Positions 38,010 through 47,669 of a stretch of 64,000 bases of DNA are shown here, one piece after another. A model generated the notes under the pieces. That model was not told the origin of the DNA, ran no database searches, and saw only the letters and a program-made list of their open reading frames with translations. Within the stretch, counting starts at the first letter, position 1. The number at the start of each line of letters is the position of its first letter. The stretch lies in assembly GCF_001945395.1 (NCBI RefSeq), contig NZ_MSXV01000037.1, forward strand, positions 124,001 through 188,000, given 5' to 3'. The translations under genes and the position numbers were made by a program. The DNA is from Pseudomonas sp. PA15(2017) (GTDB taxonomy: Bacteria; Pseudomonadota; Gammaproteobacteria; Pseudomonadales; Pseudomonadaceae).

Positions 38010-39019
38010 GCCGTGCGGCAAAACCCGCTCGCCTGACGCTGGCCGCTGCGTTGGCGTGGGTGAGTGCTGCCCTGGCAGTGCTGTGCGTTGCCAGCCTGCT
38101 GATCGGTGCAGGGGAAGTGGGCATCCTGCGTAGCCTGTCGGCGCTGGTCGGCGCCGTGGATGACGAGGCGCGCTTCGTGCTCTTCGAGCTGCGCCTGCCG
38201 CGCACTCTGCTTGGCGTGCTGGTCGGTGTGGCGCTGGGTGCGGCGGGCGTGGTGCTGCAGTCAGCGACCCGCAACCCATTGGCCGAGCCCGGTCTGCTTG
38301 GCGTCAGCGCCGGGGCCTCGTTCGCCGTGGTCGTTGCGATCAGCCTGGGCGCCAGCGCGGCGACCTTGAACCTCGGCGTGGCCATCGCGGGCGCCATGGC
38401 CGGTTGCCTGCTGGTGTTGCTGGTCACCCAGGTGCGCGGCGTCGGTGACGACCCGGTGCGCCTGGTACTGGCCGGTGCCGCGTTCTCGGGCATTCTCACG
38501 GCGATCAGCACGCTGATTCTGCTGCACGACCAGCGCAGCTCCGACGAGATCCGTTTCTGGATCATCGGCGCCCTGGCCGGTCGCCCCCAGGACGTGCTGA
38601 CCTGGAGCGCGCCTGGCCTGCTGCTCGGCCTGTTGCTGCTGGCACCGCTGATTCGTCCACTGGCAGCCCTGGCCCTCGGCGAGAAGATGGCCACCGGGCT
38701 CGGCCATCATCCTGGCCTGACCCGTCTGGGCGCCTTGCTCGGCGTTGCCGTGCTGGTCGGCACCGCCACGGCGGCGGCCGGGCCCATGGCCTTCGTCGGC
38801 CTGGTGGTGCCCTTCGTGGCGCGCCGCCTGGTGGGGCCGGACATCCGCCGCACCATCGGTTTGTCGCTACTGCTCGGGCCAATCATCGTGCTGTTCGCCG
38901 ACATCCTCTCGCGCCTGTTGGTCAGCCCCTACGAGCTGCCGATCGGCGTGGTGACTGCGCTGATCGGTGCGCCAGTGCTGATCGCGGTGGTGCGCAGCCA
39001 CAGGTTGCCGACCCTATGA
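38006..39019 (+). CDS. fepD: FecCD-family siderophore permease (FepD-like)
   Basis: 337-residue inner-membrane permease with about 9-10 hydrophobic segments. FecCD landmarks are FELRLPRTLLGVLVGVALGA, LQSATRNPLAEPGLLGVSAG and GPMAFVGLVVPFVARRLVGP, the last being the loop that contacts the ATPase. One half of the FepDG channel. It overlaps fepB and fepG by 4 bases each (ATGA), giving a tightly coupled operon. Confidence 0.92.
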   Translation: MSRAAKPARLTLAAALAWVSAALAVLCVASLLIGAGEVGILRSLSALVGAVDDEARFVLFELRLPRTLLGVLVGVALGAAGVVLQSATRNPLAEPGLLGVSAGASFAVVVAISLGASAATLNLGVAIAGAMAGCLLVLLVTQVRGVGDDPVRLVLAGAAFSGILTAISTLILLHDQRSSDEIRFWIIGALAGRPQDVLTWSAPGLLLGLLLLAPLIRPLAALALGEKMATGLGHHPGLTRLGALLGVAVLVGTATAAAGPMAFVGLVVPFVARRLVGPDIRRTIGLSLLLGPIIVLFADILSRLLVSPYELPIGVVTALIGAPVLIAVVRSHRLPTL

Positions 39020-40074
39020 AAGCGGCGACTTCACTCAAGGCGCCCAGCGGCTACTGGTTGCTGGCACTCGGCTCGCTGCGCGTGCTGCTCAACCGTCGAG
39101 GCGTGTTCGCCGCCCTGGGGCTCTCGCTGGCCATCTTGATCATTACCGGCATCAGCCTGGCATCCGGCGCCGCCGGCCTGTCACCGTGGACGGCGCTGGC
39201 CGCTGCTTTTGGCCAGGGCGAGCCGATGCACGTGTTTCTGGTGCAGGAGCTGCGCCTGCAGCGCCTGATCGCCGGCTTGCTTACCGGGGCGGCGTTCGGC
39301 ATCGGCGGTTGCCTGCTGCAGACCCTGGCGCGCAATCGTCTGGCCACACCCGGGGTGATCGGCATCGACGACGGCGCCACGGCCTTCGCGGTGGCGTCCA
39401 TCGTCGCCGTGCCGACCACCCTGGCGCCTTCCGCCCTGGCGCTTACTGGCGCCACCACGGCCGCGGTACTGGCCTTCGGGTTGAGTGCCGGCGCCGGAGC
39501 GCGGGGTTATCGCTTCATCGTGGTCGGCATTGCCGTGGGCGCGGTGTTTGGCGCGCTGACCAACCTGATGCTGGCGCGAGCCGATATTGACGCCGCCAAC
39601 GTCGCCTATCCCTGGACGGTCGGCAGCCTCAACGCGCGGCCCGCCCAGGCGGTGTGGCTGCTGGGTGCCGGCCTGCTGCTGAGCCTGCCGCTGGTCAAGT
39701 ACCTGGCCCAGCGCCTGGAGCTGATGCGCTTTTCCGACAGCGTGGCAGTGGGCCTGGGGGTGCGCCTGAAAGCCATGCGCCTGCTGACGCTGATCACCAC
39801 GGTGCTGCTCACCGCCCTGGCGGTCGCCGTGGCTGGCCCAGTGGGGCTGGTGGCGCTCGCCGCGCCGGAAATGGCTCGCTACCTCAGTGGCCACCGTGGT
39901 GTGCCGGTACTCTGTTCGGCGCTGGCAGGCGCGCTGTTGATGACCGTCGCCGACTGGGTCGGACGCACATGGCTGGCGCCCATCGAGATTCCCGTCGGGG
40001 TGATCACCGCCGTGGTGGGTGGCCCCTACCTGCTGTGGATCCTGTTGCGCCAACCCGCGCGCAGATTGTCATGA
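39016..40074 (+). CDS. fepG: FecCD-family siderophore permease (FepG-like)
   Basis: 352-residue permease, the second half of the channel. Motifs are VQELRLQRLIAGLLTGAAFG, CLLQTLARNRLATPGVIGID, GPVGLVALAAPEMARYLSGH and VITAVVGGPYLLWILLRQPA. The N-terminus is longer than FepD's and carries an extra basic stretch before the first membrane segment. It ends 40 bases before fepC. Confidence 0.92.
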   Translation: MKAATSLKAPSGYWLLALGSLRVLLNRRGVFAALGLSLAILIITGISLASGAAGLSPWTALAAAFGQGEPMHVFLVQELRLQRLIAGLLTGAAFGIGGCLLQTLARNRLATPGVIGIDDGATAFAVASIVAVPTTLAPSALALTGATTAAVLAFGLSAGAGARGYRFIVVGIAVGAVFGALTNLMLARADIDAANVAYPWTVGSLNARPAQAVWLLGAGLLLSLPLVKYLAQRLELMRFSDSVAVGLGVRLKAMRLLTLITTVLLTALAVAVAGPVGLVALAAPEMARYLSGHRGVPVLCSALAGALLMTVADWVGRTWLAPIEIPVGVITAVVGGPYLLWILLRQPARRLS

Positions 40075-40114
40075 AAGGCCGCCCCGCGGGTGCGGCTGCT
40101 GTGGAGCTGAAGCA

Positions 40115-40933
40115 ATGACCACCTCCAACCTGTTCGCCACCAGGCCCGAGGCCGCGATCACCCTGCAGGCAGAGCGCCTGAGCCTGGGTTACCCGCAGGC
40201 GGCGATCATCGACGACTTGTCCCTGCGCATCCCACCGGGGCAGGTCACGGCCATCGTCGGGCCCAATGGCTGCGGCAAGTCCACGCTGTTGGCGGGGCTG
40301 TCGCGCCTGCACAAGCCCACGGCCGGCGCGGTGCTGCTCAACGGCAAGGCTATCGGCAGCCTGCCGTCCAAACAGGTCGCCCGGCAACTGGCGCTGCTGC
40401 CCCAGGACGCCACGGCGCCGGACGGGCTGACCGTCTCCGAGTTGATTCGCTTCGGCCGCCAACCGCACCAGAGCCTGCTACGCCAGTGGTCGGTCGAGGA
40501 CCAGGCCATCGTCGACGAAGCGTTGCGCGTGGCCGACCTGCACGCCCTGGCCGAGCGCCCGCTGGAGTCGATGTCCGGCGGCCAGCGGCAACGTGCCTGG
40601 ATCGCCATGGCAGTGGCCCAGCAGACGCCGTTGCTGCTGCTCGACGAGCCGACTTCAGCGCTGGATCTCGGCCACCAGATCGAGGTCTTCGAGTTGATTC
40701 GTGACCTCGCCGCGGCGGGCAAGACCGTGGTCATGGTGGTGCACGACCTGTCCAGCGCCTGCCGTTACGCCGACCATCTGGTGGCGATGAAAGCCGGGCA
40801 GATCGTCGCCGAAGGCGCGCCAGGTGCCATCGTCACGCCGGAACTGGTCGAGCGTCTGTACGACGTGCGCTGCACGCTGATGCGCGACCCGGTCAGCGGG
40901 ACGCCGGTGATCGCCGGCATCACGAGGCGTTAG
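40115..40933 (+). CDS. fepC: Siderophore ABC transporter ATPase (FepC-like)
   Basis: 272 residues from ATG 40115 with GGAG upstream; earlier in-frame starts fall inside fepG. Walker A GPNGCGKST, Q-loop LALLPQDATAPDGLT, signature MSGGQRQRAWIA, Walker B LLLLDEPTSALD and H-loop VMVVHDLSS are all intact. It powers FepDG. It is the last gene of the catecholate block; cysM follows after about 195 bases with no iron-related signal. Confidence 0.93.
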   Translation: MTTSNLFATRPEAAITLQAERLSLGYPQAAIIDDLSLRIPPGQVTAIVGPNGCGKSTLLAGLSRLHKPTAGAVLLNGKAIGSLPSKQVARQLALLPQDATAPDGLTVSELIRFGRQPHQSLLRQWSVEDQAIVDEALRVADLHALAERPLESMSGGQRQRAWIAMAVAQQTPLLLLDEPTSALDLGHQIEVFELIRDLAAAGKTVVMVVHDLSSACRYADHLVAMKAGQIVAEGAPGAIVTPELVERLYDVRCTLMRDPVSGTPVIAGITRR

Positions 40934-41128
40934 ATGAATCGGTTATCAGCTTAGATCGCCTGGTTCACCGGCTGCCGTGCGTTGGCCGCAAAGGCTGATC
41001 ACTGCGGGCTTCGCCGCGAGCGGGCCGCTTTGCAAGGCTGCGTTATCGCGCGCAGCGGGGAGTAGGGGTTGCGTTGATTTGCCGGTATCATGGCCGCCCC
41101 CTGCAGCCGTCTGGACCCGATCGACGCC

Positions 41129-42034
41129 ATGACCCAGCAATACCCCACGATCGCCGAATGCGTCGGCAACACACCGCTGGTTCGCCTGCAACGCCTGCCC
41201 GGTGCCACCAGCAATACCCTGCTGGTGAAGCTCGAAGGCAACAACCCGGCCGGCTCGGTGAAGGACCGCCCGGCGCTGTCGATGATCGCCCGTGCCGAGC
41301 TGCGCGGCGACATCCAGCCTGGTGACACGCTGATCGAAGCCACCTCGGGCAATACCGGCATCGCCCTGGCCATGGCCGCGGCGATCAAGGGTTACCAGAT
41401 GATCCTGATCATGCCGGACAATTCCAGCGCCGAGCGCAAGGCGGCGATGACCGCCTACGGTGCCGAGCTGATTCTGGTCAGCAAGGAAGAGGGCATGGAA
41501 GGCGCCCGCGATCTGGCGCTGGCCATGCAGGCCGACGGCCGCGGCAAGGTGCTCGACCAGTTTGGCAACGGCGACAACCCGGTCGCCCACTACACCAGCA
41601 CCGGCCCGGAAATCTGGCGCCAGACCGGCGGGCAGATCACCCATTTCATCAGCTCCATGGGCACCACCGGCACCATCATGGGCGTGTCGCGCTACCTCAA
41701 GGAGCAGAACCAGGCCGTGCAGATCGTCGGCCTGCAGCCGATGGAAGGCGCGGCGATCCCGGGTATTCGCCGCTGGCCGGAAGAGTACCTGCCGAAGATC
41801 TTCGAAGCCGAGCGCGTCGACCGTATCGTCGACATGGCCCAGGCCGAAGCCGAGGACGTAATGCGCCGCATGGCGCGCGAAGAGGGCATCTTCTGTGGTG
41901 TGTCGTCCGGCGGCGCGGTGGCGGCCATGCTGCGCCTGTCCCGGGAGTTGGAGAACGCCGTGCTGGTCGCCATCATCTGCGATCGCGGCGACCGCTACCT
42001 GTCCACCGGCGTATACGACGCCGTGGCGAACTGA
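41129..42034 (+). CDS. cysM: Cysteine synthase B
   Basis: 301-residue PLP enzyme making cysteine from O-acetylserine and sulfide or thiosulfate. The start at 41129 ([20 protein letters not shown]) matches CysM. The PLP lysine is in [12 protein letters not shown]. The substrate loop [13 protein letters not shown] and phosphate-binding [13 protein letters not shown] are present. CysM is favoured over CysK by the length and [18 protein letters not shown]. It overlaps rlmD by one base (TGATG). Confidence 0.96.
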   Translation: MTQQYPTIAECVGNTPLVRLQRLPGATSNTLLVKLEGNNPAGSVKDRPALSMIARAELRGDIQPGDTLIEATSGNTGIALAMAAAIKGYQMILIMPDNSSAERKAAMTAYGAELILVSKEEGMEGARDLALAMQADGRGKVLDQFGNGDNPVAHYTSTGPEIWRQTGGQITHFISSMGTTGTIMGVSRYLKEQNQAVQIVGLQPMEGAAIPGIRRWPEEYLPKIFEAERVDRIVDMAQAEAEDVMRRMAREEGIFCGVSSGGAVAAMLRLSRELENAVLVAIICDRGDRYLSTGVYDAVAN

Positions 42035-43383
42035 TGGCCCGCAAGAACGGCGGCCTGCGCTTTCAACCCAGCGGCGGCACCCGTGCCGCCCAGGTGCCGG
42101 TGGGCAAGAAGCAGCGTCTGAAGATCGAGCGCCTGGCCAATGACGGGCGCGGTATCGCCTTCATCGACGGGCGCACCTGGTTCGTCAGCGGCGCACTGCC
42201 GGGTGAGGAAATCGAAGCCCGGGTGCTGGATGCCCGCAGCAAGGTGATCGATGCACGCACCGAGCGGGTGTTCCAGGCCAGCCCCGAGCGGCGCGCCGAG
42301 CCCTGCGTGCACGCGCGTATCTGTGGCGGTTGCAGCATTCAACATATCGCCCATCGCGATCAATTGGCGCTCAAGCAGCGCCAGCTCGCCGAGCAACTCG
42401 AGCGCCTCGGCGGCCAGCAGCCCGAGGCCTGGGCCGAGCCGCTGACCGGTCCCGAGTTCGCCTACCGCCGCCGCGCCCGTATCGCGGTGCGCTGGGATGC
42501 ACGCAACAAGCGCCTGGATGTGGGCTTCCGTGCGGCGGCCAGCCAGGACATCGTCGCCATCAGCGAGTGCCCGGTGCTGGTCGAGCCGCTGCAACCGATC
42601 CTGCGCGCACTGCCGGCGCTGCTCGGTGGCTTGCAGGCACCGCGTGCCATTGGTCATGTGGAACTGTTTCAGGGCACCGCCAGTGCCATGCTGGTGCGCC
42701 ACACCGAGCCCTTGAGCGAAGTGGATACGGCCCGTCTGCAGGCGTTCTGTTCGGTGCACGAAGCGCAATTGTGGCTGCAGGGCGAGGGTGAACCGCAAAC
42801 GCTTGGCGCCAGCCAGTCGCTGGGCTATCGACTGGATGCGTGGGATCTGGAGCTGGCTTACCGACCGGGTGATTTCGTCCAGGTCAACGCGGCCGTCAAC
42901 GCCGCCATGGTGGCCCAGGCCTTGCAGTGGTTGGCGCCGCGTGAAGACGAGCGGGTGCTGGATCTGTTCTGCGGGTTGGGCAACTTCGCCTTGCCGCTGG
43001 CCCAGCGCGCCCGTGAGGTGATTGCCGTGGAAGGCGTGCAGGCGATGGTCGAGCGGGCGGCGCAAAACGCCCGTGGCAACGGCCTGGCCAATGCGCACTT
43101 TCACCAGGCCGACCTGTCCAATCCGCTGGCCGAGACTGGCTGGGCGGCCGGCGGTTTCGATGCCATCGTGCTCGACCCGCCGCGTGACGGCGCGTTGCAG
43201 GTGGTCAGGCAGATGGCCAGTCTTGGCGCCGATCGGCTGGTCTATGTATCGTGCAATCCGACCACCCTGGCGCGTGACAGTGGCGAATTGTTGCAGCAAG
43301 GTTACCGGTTGAAAAAAGCCGGTATTCTGGACATGTTTCCACAGACGGCCCATGTGGAAGCGATGGCGCTGTTCGAGCGCTGA
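42034..43383 (+). CDS. rlmD: 23S rRNA (uracil-1939-C5) methyltransferase
   Basis: 449-residue iron-sulfur RNA methyltransferase (RumA). The N-terminal TRAM domain has [20 protein letters not shown]. The [4Fe-4S] cysteine cluster is [14 protein letters not shown] plus a further Cys (SECPVL). SAM binding uses [16 protein letters not shown]. Catalytic Cys is in [15 protein letters not shown]. Coupled to cysM by overlap and followed 107 bases later by relA, as in P. aeruginosa. Confidence 0.96.
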   Translation: MARKNGGLRFQPSGGTRAAQVPVGKKQRLKIERLANDGRGIAFIDGRTWFVSGALPGEEIEARVLDARSKVIDARTERVFQASPERRAEPCVHARICGGCSIQHIAHRDQLALKQRQLAEQLERLGGQQPEAWAEPLTGPEFAYRRRARIAVRWDARNKRLDVGFRAAASQDIVAISECPVLVEPLQPILRALPALLGGLQAPRAIGHVELFQGTASAMLVRHTEPLSEVDTARLQAFCSVHEAQLWLQGEGEPQTLGASQSLGYRLDAWDLELAYRPGDFVQVNAAVNAAMVAQALQWLAPREDERVLDLFCGLGNFALPLAQRAREVIAVEGVQAMVERAAQNARGNGLANAHFHQADLSNPLAETGWAAGGFDAIVLDPPRDGALQVVRQMASLGADRLVYVSCNPTTLARDSGELLQQGYRLKKAGILDMFPQTAHVEAMALFER

Positions 43384-43457
43384 AGGCAAGTGATATGGCG
43401 CACAGGGATTGCGCCGATTGGTCAACCGACCGGCTCGCAGAAGCCTGGCGACATTCA

Positions 43458-43473
43458 GCGGGGCGTGCCCCGC
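43458..43473 (+). promoter_or_regulatory. Hairpin just upstream of relA
   Basis: GCGGGGC GT GCCCCGC forms a tight GC-rich stem ending 18 bases before the relA ATG and a few bases before its GGGAAGG ribosome-binding site. There is no T-run, so it is not a terminator. It might influence translation. Confidence 0.35.
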
Positions 43474-43490
43474 GATAGGGAAGGTATTAG

Positions 43491-45737
43491 ATGGTTCAGG
43501 TTAGAGTGCACCAGCCCATCAACGATGATGGCAGTATCAATCTCGAGGCCTGGTTGGAGCACGTCACGAGTGTCGACCCGGCTCTCGATCGTGATGCGTT
43601 GCGCGCCGCCTGTGAATTCGCCCGGGCGGCCGAGCAACAGGCCAATGCGGCGCAGAATCTGTGGACCGAAGGCGCGTCCAGTTTCGGCGCCGGCCTGGAG
43701 ATCGCCGAGATCCTCGCCGACCTCAAGCTCGATCAGGATTCCCTGGTCGCCGCCGTGATCTACCGCGGTGTGCGTGAAGGCAAGATTCCCCTGGCTGACG
43801 TGCGTCAGCGTTTCGGCCCGGTGGTGGCCAAGCTGATCGAGGGCGTGCTGCGCATGGCGGCCATCAGTGCCAGCCTCAACCCGCGCGGCGAGTCCACGGT
43901 GCTCGGCTCCCAGGCCCAGGTCGACAACCTGCGCAAGATGCTGGTGGCCATGGTCGACGACGTGCGCGTCGCGTTGATCAAACTGGCCGAGCGTACCTGC
44001 GCGATCCGCGCCGTCAAGGACACCGACGAGGAGCGCCGCCAGCGCGTGGCCCGCGAGGTCTTCGACATCTACGCGCCGCTGGCTCACCGCCTGGGCATCG
44101 GCCATATCAAGTGGGAGCTGGAAGACCTGTCCTTCCGCTACCTGGAGCCGGAGCAGTACAAGCAGATCGCCAACCTGCTGCACGAGCGCCGCCTGGATCG
44201 CGAGCACTACATCAACGAAGTGATGGGCCAGCTGCGCGAGGAGCTCGAGGCCACCGGCATCAAGGCCGATATCAGCGGCCGCGCGAAACATATCTATTCG
44301 ATCTGGCGCAAGATGCAGCGCAAGGGCCTGCAGTTCAGCCAGATCTACGACGTGCGCGCAGTGCGCGTGCTGGTGCCGGCGGTGCGTGATTGCTACACCG
44401 CGCTGGGTATCGTGCATACCCTGTGGCGGCACATTCCCAAGGAATTCGACGACTACATCGCCAACCCCAAGGAGAACGGCTACCGCTCGCTGCACACGGC
44501 GGTACTCGGCCCCGAAGGCAAGGTGCTGGAAGTGCAGATCCGCACCTCCAACATGCACGAGGAAGCCGAGCTGGGCGTCTGCGCCCACTGGCGCTACAAG
44601 GGCACCGACGTCAAATCCGGCTCCAACCATTATGAGGAAAAGATTTCCTGGCTGCGCCAGGTGCTCGAATGGCACGAGGAGCTTGGCGACATCGGTGGCC
44701 TTGCCGAGCAGCTGCGCGTTGATATCGAGCCCGACCGGGTCTACGTGTTCACCCCGGATGGCCATGCTATCGACCTGCCCAAGGGCGCCACGCCGCTGGA
44801 CTTCGCCTACCGCGTACACACCGAGATCGGCCATAACTGCCGCGGCGCCAAGATCAATGGGCGCATCGTGCCGCTCAACTACAGCCTGCAGACCGGCGAG
44901 CAGGTGGAAATCATCACCAGCAAGCAGGGTACGCCGAGCCGTGACTGGCTGAACTCCAACCTGGGCTACGTGACCACCTCGCGGGCGCGGGCGAAGATCG
45001 TCCACTGGTTCAAACTGCAGGACCGTGACCAGAACGTTGCCGCCGGCAAAACCATGCTCGAACGTGAGCTGGCCCGTGTTGCCCTGCCGCCGGTGGACTT
45101 CGAGAAGCTCGCCGAGAAGGCCAACCTGCGCACCGCCGAGGATCTGTTCGCGTCCCTGGGTGCGGGAGATCTGCGTCTGGCGCAGCTGGTCAATCTGGCT
45201 CAGCAACTGGTCGAGCCGGAGCGTGGCAACGAGCAGCTCGAGCTGATTCCTCGCAAGGCCCAGGGCTTCAAGCCGGGCAAGCGTGGCGATATCCAGATCC
45301 AGGGCGTGGGTAACCTGATGACCCAGATGGCCGGCTGCTGCCAGCCGCTGCCGGGCGATCCCATCGTCGGTTACATCACCCTGGGCCGTGGCGTCAGCAT
45401 TCACCGCCAGGATTGTGCGGCGGTGCTGCAGCTCGGCAGCCGCGAGCCGGAGCGGATTATCCAGGTCAGCTGGGGTCCGGTGCCGGTGCAAACCTACCCG
45501 GTGGACATCATCATCCGCGCCTACGACCGTTCCGGTCTGCTGCGCGACGTGACGCAGATGCTGCTCAACGAGAAGCTCAACGTGCTGGCGGTCAATACCC
45601 GCTCGAACAAGGAAGACAATACGGCGTCAATGTCGCTGACCGTGGAAATTCCGGGGCTGGACGCGTTGGGCAGGCTGTTGGGCCGCCTGTCGCAACTGCC
45701 CAATATCATCGAGGCGCGCCGTCACCGCGCGCCCTGA
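43491..45737 (+). CDS. relA: GTP pyrophosphokinase (ppGpp synthetase I)
   Basis: 748-residue stringent-response synthetase that makes (p)ppGpp on stalled ribosomes. The N-terminal HD-type hydrolase domain is degenerate: the HD pair is replaced in VAAVIYRGVREGKIPL, so it should not hydrolyse ppGpp, which marks RelA rather than SpoT. The synthetase domain has the ExDD motif in IPKEFDDYIANPKENGYRSL. TGS (VYVFTPDGHAIDLPKGATPL), a helical and zinc-finger-like region (MAGCCQPLPGD) and a C-terminal ACT domain (AYDRSGLLRDVTQMLLNEKL) follow. Confidence 0.97.
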   Translation: MVQVRVHQPINDDGSINLEAWLEHVTSVDPALDRDALRAACEFARAAEQQANAAQNLWTEGASSFGAGLEIAEILADLKLDQDSLVAAVIYRGVREGKIPLADVRQRFGPVVAKLIEGVLRMAAISASLNPRGESTVLGSQAQVDNLRKMLVAMVDDVRVALIKLAERTCAIRAVKDTDEERRQRVAREVFDIYAPLAHRLGIGHIKWELEDLSFRYLEPEQYKQIANLLHERRLDREHYINEVMGQLREELEATGIKADISGRAKHIYSIWRKMQRKGLQFSQIYDVRAVRVLVPAVRDCYTALGIVHTLWRHIPKEFDDYIANPKENGYRSLHTAVLGPEGKVLEVQIRTSNMHEEAELGVCAHWRYKGTDVKSGSNHYEEKISWLRQVLEWHEELGDIGGLAEQLRVDIEPDRVYVFTPDGHAIDLPKGATPLDFAYRVHTEIGHNCRGAKINGRIVPLNYSLQTGEQVEIITSKQGTPSRDWLNSNLGYVTTSRARAKIVHWFKLQDRDQNVAAGKTMLERELARVALPPVDFEKLAEKANLRTAEDLFASLGAGDLRLAQLVNLAQQLVEPERGNEQLELIPRKAQGFKPGKRGDIQIQGVGNLMTQMAGCCQPLPGDPIVGYITLGRGVSIHRQDCAAVLQLGSREPERIIQVSWGPVPVQTYPVDIIIRAYDRSGLLRDVTQMLLNEKLNVLAVNTRSNKEDNTASMSLTVEIPGLDALGRLLGRLSQLPNIIEARRHRAP

Positions 45738-45792
45738 GTCGTAAACGGGCGCGAGGTGGTGAACCTCGGGCCCGCATTCACTGGACCCCGCT

Positions 45793-46620
45793 ATGTACCA
45801 ACTCCCTGACCTGCTCAACCTGATGGCGCGCCTGCGCGACCCTCGGCATGGCTGCCCATGGGACCTGAAGCAGTCCTACGCCAGCATCGTGCCGCATACC
45901 CTCGAGGAAGCGTACGAAGTGGCCGACGCCATCGAGCGCGGCGCCTTCGCCGAATTGCCGGGCGAGCTGGGTGACCTGCTGTTTCAGGTCGTTTACTACA
46001 GCCGGCTGGCAGAGGAGGAGGGGCGCTTCGATTTTGCCGCGGTGGTCGATGGCATCACCCGCAAGCTGGTACGCCGCCACCCCCACGTGTTTCCCGATGG
46101 CGATCTGTATGGGCCGGTGGATCAGCCTCGCCTTGGCGAAGCGGAGGTCAAGCAACGTTGGGAAGCGATCAAGGCCGAAGAGCGCGCAGAGCGAGCTGCG
46201 GCACCGCAGCAGCTGTCGTTGCTCGACGACGTGCCGAATGTGCTGCCGGCCCTGAGCCGCGCCAGTAAGCTGCAGGGCCGCGCGGCCCGTGTCGGTTTCG
46301 ACTGGCCGGATGCCTTGCCGGTGCTCGACAAGGTGCGCGAAGAGCTCGATGAAGTGCTCGAAGCGATCAGCGAGAACGACCCTGAAGCCATCGCCGAGGA
46401 AATCGGTGATCTGCTGTTCAGCGCCACCAATCTGGCTCGACATCTGCGGGTCGATCCCGAGGCGGCATTACGGGCGGCCAATGGCAAATTCGAGCGGCGC
46501 TTCCGCTTCATCGAACAGGCATTGCGCGAAGCCGGGCGGCCCATCGAGAATTGCACCCTGGACGAGCTAGACGCCCTGTGGGGCGAGGCCAAGAAAAGTG
46601 AGCGGCAGTCAGGCTGCTGA
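45793..46620 (+). CDS. mazG: Nucleoside triphosphate pyrophosphohydrolase
   Basis: 275-residue MazG hydrolysing NTPs to NMPs, which in E. coli limits ppGpp build-up. Two MazG domains: the first has LRDPRHGCPWDLKQSYASIV, EEAYEVADAI and the metal-binding GELGDLLFQVVYY; the second has VREELDEVLEAI and EEIGDLLFSATNLARHL. It sits directly downstream of relA (55 bases), the classic relA-mazG order. Confidence 0.96.
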   Translation: MYQLPDLLNLMARLRDPRHGCPWDLKQSYASIVPHTLEEAYEVADAIERGAFAELPGELGDLLFQVVYYSRLAEEEGRFDFAAVVDGITRKLVRRHPHVFPDGDLYGPVDQPRLGEAEVKQRWEAIKAEERAERAAAPQQLSLLDDVPNVLPALSRASKLQGRAARVGFDWPDALPVLDKVREELDEVLEAISENDPEAIAEEIGDLLFSATNLARHLRVDPEAALRAANGKFERRFRFIEQALREAGRPIENCTLDELDALWGEAKKSERQSGC

Positions 46621-46679
46621 ACGCTTCAAGTCAGATGGGCTTGTCCCATCCCGTTAAATTGTCTGCGCATAGGTAGGTT

Positions 46680-47219
46680 ATGGCGATTTCACTACGTGAC
46701 CAGTTGCTCAAAGCCGGGTTGGTCAACGAGAAGCAGGTCAAGCAGGCCAGCAAGCAACAGCACAAACAGCAGCGCATGGTGAAGAAAGGCCAGGCTGAAG
46801 AGGACAACAGCAGCCAGCTTGCGGCCCAGCAGGCCAAGGCCGAGAAAGCGGCGCGCGATCAGGAGCTCAATCGTCAGCAGCAGGACAAGGCTGAGCAGAA
46901 AGCCCGCGCCGCGCAGATCAAGCAACTGATCGAGGCGTCACGGCTGCCCAAGTTGACCACCGAGGATTACTACAACTTCGTCGATGACAAGAAGGTCAAG
47001 CGCCTGCCGGTCAACGCATTGATGCGCGACAAGCTCAGCCGCGGCTCGCTGGCCATCGTGCGTCATGGTGGTGGTTACGAGGTGATTCCGCGTGAAGCGG
47101 CGCTGCGCATTCAGGAGCGCGACCCGCAGCGCGTGCTGCTGCTCAACACGCCAACCGAAGCGCCGGACGAGGACGATCCGTATGCAGCCTATCAGGTGCC
47201 CGATGACCTGATGTGGTGA
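46680..47219 (+). CDS. DUF2058 nucleoid/polynucleotide-associated protein (YaiL-like)
   Basis: 179-residue cytosolic protein. The N-terminus MAISLRDQLLKAGLVNEKQV is typical of DUF2058. A charged, Lys/Gln-rich helical stretch covers about residues 20-85, likely a coiled coil. The conserved C-terminal part has YYNFVDDKKVKRLPVNALMR and DPYAAYQVPDDLMW. Molecular role not established. The bidirectional terminator follows. Confidence 0.9.
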   Translation: MAISLRDQLLKAGLVNEKQVKQASKQQHKQQRMVKKGQAEEDNSSQLAAQQAKAEKAARDQELNRQQQDKAEQKARAAQIKQLIEASRLPKLTTEDYYNFVDDKKVKRLPVNALMRDKLSRGSLAIVRHGGGYEVIPREAALRIQERDPQRVLLLNTPTEAPDEDDPYAAYQVPDDLMW

Positions 47220-47232
47220 GCTTCCAGGCATG

Positions 47233-47259
47233 AAAAAGCCCGCGATCAGCGGGCTTTTT
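47233..47259. terminator. Bidirectional terminator
   Basis: AAAAAGCCCGC GATCA GCGGGCTTTTT lies between the convergent DUF2058 gene and the 62-residue gene. It has A- and T-runs on both sides and can serve both. Confidence 0.9.
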
Positions 47260-47273
47260 CATGGAATTTCGAT

Positions 47274-47462
47274 TTATTCCGAATGGGCTGCCTCATGGTC
47301 ATGGGCTTTCAGCTCTGCCTGATACGCGACGGCTTCCTCCTCGGAGGGGAAGATGCCGACCAGCTGATCGTTTTGGTACACATCCCAGACCCGCAGGCCC
47401 TCGGCCTGGGCTTCGTGGGACATATGGTGTTCGTCACGCTCGGTCACTACTAGTACGCTCAT
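47274..47462 (-). CDS. Small conserved hypothetical protein (62 aa)
   Basis: MSVLVVTERDEHHMSHEAQA begins the protein. It is acidic and His-rich, with no signal peptide or membrane segment; the region WDVYQNDQLVGIFPSEEEAV could be a short beta-hairpin domain. GGAG is 9 bases upstream of the ATG, and the shared terminator follows the stop. These support a real gene. Function unknown. Confidence 0.75.
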   Translation of the reverse strand: MSVLVVTERDEHHMSHEAQAEGLRVWDVYQNDQLVGIFPSEEEAVAYQAELKAHDHEAAHSE

Positions 47463-47623
47463 TCTATTTCTCCAGTATTGCCGGACAAATGCTGCGCAAG
47501 GCGGTTGCGCTCGTGCTTAGCCTGCTAAGCAACGACATATTTTGTGACTGTATTAATTGGTTACAAGTTCCCAGCTGCTGCATTTTCTGGCAATTCTCGA
47601 TGGCAGAGGCTGAATCCGGGCAT

Positions 47624-47647
47624 AAAAAAACCGGGAAAGCCCCGGTT
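47624..47647 (-). terminator. Terminator after the DUF3108 gene
   Basis: On the minus strand AACCGGGG CTTT CCCGGTT runs into TTTTTATG, 23 bases past the DUF3108 stop. Confidence 0.85.
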
Positions 47648-47669
47648 CTTCTGATAAATGGCGATCAGG

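Noticed and set aside
43455..45491. 678-residue open frame opposite relA
   Set aside because: Codon-bias shadow of relA. No recognisable domain, and it would span the relA ribosome-binding site and leader hairpin.
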